From Desulfonatronum thioautotrophicum (lineage in GTDB: Bacteria > Desulfobacterota > Desulfovibrionia > Desulfovibrionales > Desulfonatronaceae): DNA of 64,000 bases. Within the stretch, counting starts at the first letter, position 1. Each line of letters starts with the position of its first letter. The DNA lies in NCBI RefSeq assembly GCF_000934745.1, contig NZ_KN882169.1:393371-457370 (forward strand), written 5' to 3'. Positions 61,967 through 64,000 of this stretch are shown in pieces. Under the pieces are notes generated by a model. The model worked only from the letters and a program-made list of their open reading frames with translations, did not search any database and was not told the origin of the DNA. The position numbers and the translations under genes were made by a program.

Positions 61967-63175
61967 TCAATACAAAAACCCGAACAGCCACAGCGGCAGA
62001 ACACGACCATGGCCGACCTCCTGGCCGTCCCTGACCACGTAGCCGTCCTGCGTCTCCCCGATCTGGGCAAAGCCCTTGCCCTTGCCGCCTGCTTCAAACG
62101 TATATGTATCGTCCACAATAAAATCGCCGCGTGTCGCGACCCTGATCTGCGCACCGACGGAACGCAACTGGTTGACGAAAAATGTTTCGCGCAGGCTGCC
62201 CTGGGGATCGGTTCGGGTCAGGGACTGGCTGATGGCCCACAACAGGTTCGTGTTTTCCAGAAAAATCTTGGAATCCTTTCGAACAAGTCTGGCCCCATGT
62301 CCGTGAGGCGGGACGGTGGTCAACAGCCCGGCCCGTTCCAGGACGGCCAGATAATCATAGATGGTGGGCCGGCTGACGCCGACATCACGGGCCACGCTCT
62401 CGATGCACAACTGCATGGGCGGGGACGTGGCCACCAGCCAGAGCAGTTTTTTCATGACCCGAATCCCCCCCGCTCTGCGGCCTTCCGTCAGGCTCAAATC
62501 CTCGTACAGCGTTTTTTCAATCACGTTTTCCAGGCGCTGGAGATACTCCGCCTTGCCCTCAAGCAAAAAAGGATACGCCCCGGTTTCGAGGTACTCCCGA
62601 AAATGCCCGAGCACCTGGCCGGAACCGAGAACATCCGAAGCAAGGCGCTGGTGGTCGCGCAACATGGTCTCCAGGGCCACGGAATGATACTCTCTTCCAG
62701 CGACAATGCGTAAGTATTCGCGAAAGGAGAGAACCGGCAACATTCGGTAGACGGCCCGCCGCGAAAGATCGAACTTGCCGGCCTGCATGGCCAGGGCCGA
62801 ACTGCCGGAAATCACCAGGCGGCCATTGGGAAACGAATCATACAGTGACTTGATCTCTTGAGCCCAGTCGGGCCTTTTATGGGCCTCGTCGATGAACACG
62901 ACCTCACCGCCATGGCGAAAAAAATCCGCGGCAATGTCATAGATGCCCATGGCCGTGACCTGGATATGGTCAGCCGTGAAGTAGAGCCCTTTTCCGCCTT
63001 CCTGCTCGAAGTCCTTGAGGCGCTGCAGCATGAGCGTCGTCTTGCCCACCCCTCGGCCGCCGTAAAGGCAGATCAGACGATTGTTCCAATTGATCCGCTC
63101 AAACACGTACCGCTTCGTCGCGGGCAGATTCCCCAGCAGCAGGGCCTGAATGGCGAAAAGGTCGGAAAGATTCAT
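61967..63175 (-). CDS. AAA-type ATPase of the DUF4143 family
   Basis: The protein has 402 residues. Walker A is CLYGGRGVGKTTLML near 37-51 and Walker B is GEVVFIDEAHKRPDWA near 90-104. FPNGRLVISGSSALAM (sensor 1 type) and FDLSRRAVYRMLPVLSFREY follow, as in AAA_14 proteins. The middle has a helix-turn-helix (VARDVGVSRPTIYDYLAVLE, about 260-280). The C-terminal DUF4143 region is shorter than usual and ends in VLPLWLFGFLY. Such genes are scattered, often strain-specific, and behave like mobile accessory genes. Here it sits between kinase fragments with no partner gene. The function is unknown. Confidence 0.88.
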   Translation of the reverse strand: MNLSDLFAIQALLLGNLPATKRYVFERINWNNRLICLYGGRGVGKTTLMLQRLKDFEQEGGKGLYFTADHIQVTAMGIYDIAADFFRHGGEVVFIDEAHKRPDWAQEIKSLYDSFPNGRLVISGSSALAMQAGKFDLSRRAVYRMLPVLSFREYLRIVAGREYHSVALETMLRDHQRLASDVLGSGQVLGHFREYLETGAYPFLLEGKAEYLQRLENVIEKTLYEDLSLTEGRRAGGIRVMKKLLWLVATSPPMQLCIESVARDVGVSRPTIYDYLAVLERAGLLTTVPPHGHGARLVRKDSKIFLENTNLLWAISQSLTRTDPQGSLRETFFVNQLRSVGAQIRVATRGDFIVDDTYTFEAGGKGKGFAQIGETQDGYVVRDGQEVGHGRVLPLWLFGFLY

Positions 63176-63446
63176 TTTGCCCCCCCTTTTTGTCGCTGTA
63201 CTTTTACAGATCCATCAAGATACTGTCAAAGCACACCGACAAAATGCCCGACCGCTGCAAATGCGTCTCCGCCGGAATTCTTCAGGGAGCTGACTGGTCA
63301 CAATTTTCCAAATTTTGTTCCGACCTCTCTTTTTGCTCCATGAGAGAGGGCCGGAGATATGCCAAAAGGTCGAACAGGCATCTTGCCTGCACTACCCGAT
63401 TCGCAACCGGTAATTCAGCAACAGCCAACTCCCAGCACATCCCGGG

Positions 63447-63998
63447 CTAAGCATCATGCCGGCGCGGCGTGCAGGCAACACGCTCCAGCACCCCCGCCAA
63501 ATCCTCCATCCGCGCCGGCTTGGCCAGATAGTCGTCCATACCCGCTTCCAGGAATTTTTCCCGGTCTCCAGTCATGGCGTAGGCGGTCAGGGCGATGATC
63601 GGTATTCTGGAATGCTGGGATGCTGGAATGCTGGGATGTTGAGAAGGCTGAGGGCTGAGACCTGAAACCTGAGGGGGAGATGTGCTCTCTCCAGCGTCCG
63701 GCTCCTGACTCCTGACTTCCGACTCCTGACTCCTGATCATTTTCGTCGCTTCCACGCCGTTCATCACCGGCATCTGCACGTCCATCAGGATCAGGTCGAA
63801 TTCGTGGTTGGCGAGCAGATGCAAGGCCTGTTGCCCGTCCTCGGCCAGGTTCACGGTGTGCCCGGCGTTTTCCAAAAGCTTGATCGCGGGAAATGAGCTT
63901 GACTGTTCATCCTCGGCCAGCAGGATGCGCAGACTCCGTCCTGATTGGAAGGATTGCCTTGATCCTTGCTCAGCGGGAATACTTGCCCCTTTGGCCAG
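63447..63998 (-). CDS. Hybrid histidine kinase, C-terminal receiver domain (5' part outside window)
   Basis: The frame is open from the window edge. After a linker (LAKGASIPAEQGSRQSFQSG) comes a REC domain: SLRILLAEDEQSS, acceptor Asp in LILMDVQMPVMNG, Thr in IPIIALTAYA and Lys in DDYLAKPARMEDL. Between helix 3 and strand 4 it carries about 40 residues of repeat-derived sequence, including SQHPSIPASQHS. The linker plus REC layout is that of a hybrid kinase C-terminus. Whether the long loop allows function is unclear. The 271-bp spacer to the ATPase gene (63176-63446) holds no gene that I could see. Confidence 0.8.
   Translation of the reverse strand: MAKGASIPAEQGSRQSFQSGRSLRILLAEDEQSSSFPAIKLLENAGHTVNLAEDGQQALHLLANHEFDLILMDVQMPVMNGVEATKMIRSQESEVRSQEPDAGESTSPPQVSGLSPQPSQHPSIPASQHSRIPIIALTAYAMTGDREKFLEAGMDDYLAKPARMEDLAGVLERVACTPRRHDA
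63603..63738 (-). repeat. Minisatellite-like insert in REC domain, copy B
   Basis: This is 136 bp of simple-sequence DNA inside the receiver-domain gene: TGGAATGCTGGGATGC repeats and CTGACTCCTGACTTCCGACT repeats around a conserved core. It is 24 bp longer than copy A (61279-61390), so the reading frame beyond it is kept. It encodes SEVRSQEPDAGES and SQHPSIPASQHS. Confidence 0.75.
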
Positions 63999-64000
63999 TT

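Noticed and set aside
61477..62154. The full 225-codon frame as one response regulator
   Set aside because: Its first 63 codons overlap the ATPase gene in another frame and do not look like protein. Only 61477-61965 has kinase/REC sequence.
1..64000. CRISPR arrays, tRNA and rRNA genes
   Set aside because: No regular direct repeat-spacer pattern, no T-loop GTTCRANYC in a cloverleaf setting and no rRNA signature was seen by eye. tRNAscan-SE and Infernal would be the decisive checks.

Overview
The window looks like a chromosomal piece of an anaerobic deltaproteobacterium, most likely a sulfate reducer of the Desulfovibrionales (Desulfonatronum-like). This is an inference. It rests on dapL-type lysine synthesis, a DHH-CBS-tRNA nucleotidyltransferase fusion, an oxygen-sensitive class III ribonucleotide reductase behind a cobalamin riboswitch, an Fe-S L-serine dehydratase, moderately high GC, and a very dense set of PAS and hybrid histidine kinases. 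No tRNA, rRNA or CRISPR array was seen.

Layout. 1-7 kb: end of a lipid A acyltransferase, a possible small RNA, a YHS-like membrane protein, a decayed Mrr restriction enzyme, folK, dapL, a XerD-type recombinase and the DHH-CBS-nucleotidyltransferase. 7.4-13.3 kb: a tightly coupled four-gene signalling cassette (TonB receptor, YfiR-like protein, CHASE8-type hybrid kinase with Hpt, REC-HD-GYP) lying between two imperfect 60-bp direct repeats. 13.5-15.6 kb: a serine hydrolase and a DUF305 protein. 15.6-18.4 kb: a membrane protein, a CarH-like B12-binding sensor and a histidine kinase in one operon; this is the most interesting unit in the window. 18.5-27.8 kb: a periplasmic binding protein with a hybrid kinase, then a CheB-CheR-PAS fusion with a PAS kinase.

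27.8-32.4 kb: glnS with a DsbA-like protein, and a membrane protein with a polyprenyl-phosphate-type glycosyltransferase. 32.5-41.6 kb: a surface polysaccharide cluster (double glycosyltransferase, coiled-coil protein, gmd and, divergently, four glycosyltransferases) containing a perfect 17-bp palindrome and a 12-bp tandem repeat. 41.8-48.3 kb: tpx, an endonuclease III relative, the envC-ctp-YibQ-like cell wall operon, a cupin and a lipoprotein. 48.6-51.6 kb: cobalamin riboswitch, nrdG and nrdD. 51.6-57.3 kb: methyltransferase, DUF3108 protein, dinB, an anti-sigma/STAS pair, a DUF4412 protein and sdaA. 57.6-64 kb: a PocR-PAS hybrid kinase, then a broken region with truncated kinase and receiver fragments, a DUF4143-type ATPase, and two copies of a minisatellite-like insert inside receiver-domain genes.

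Two themes recur. The first is cobalamin sensing: a riboswitch on nrdGD and a protein with the hallmarks of the CarH photoreceptor. The second is expansion, rearrangement and decay of two-component genes. Start codons were chosen by ribosome-binding sites where these were informative; several remain uncertain and are marked.
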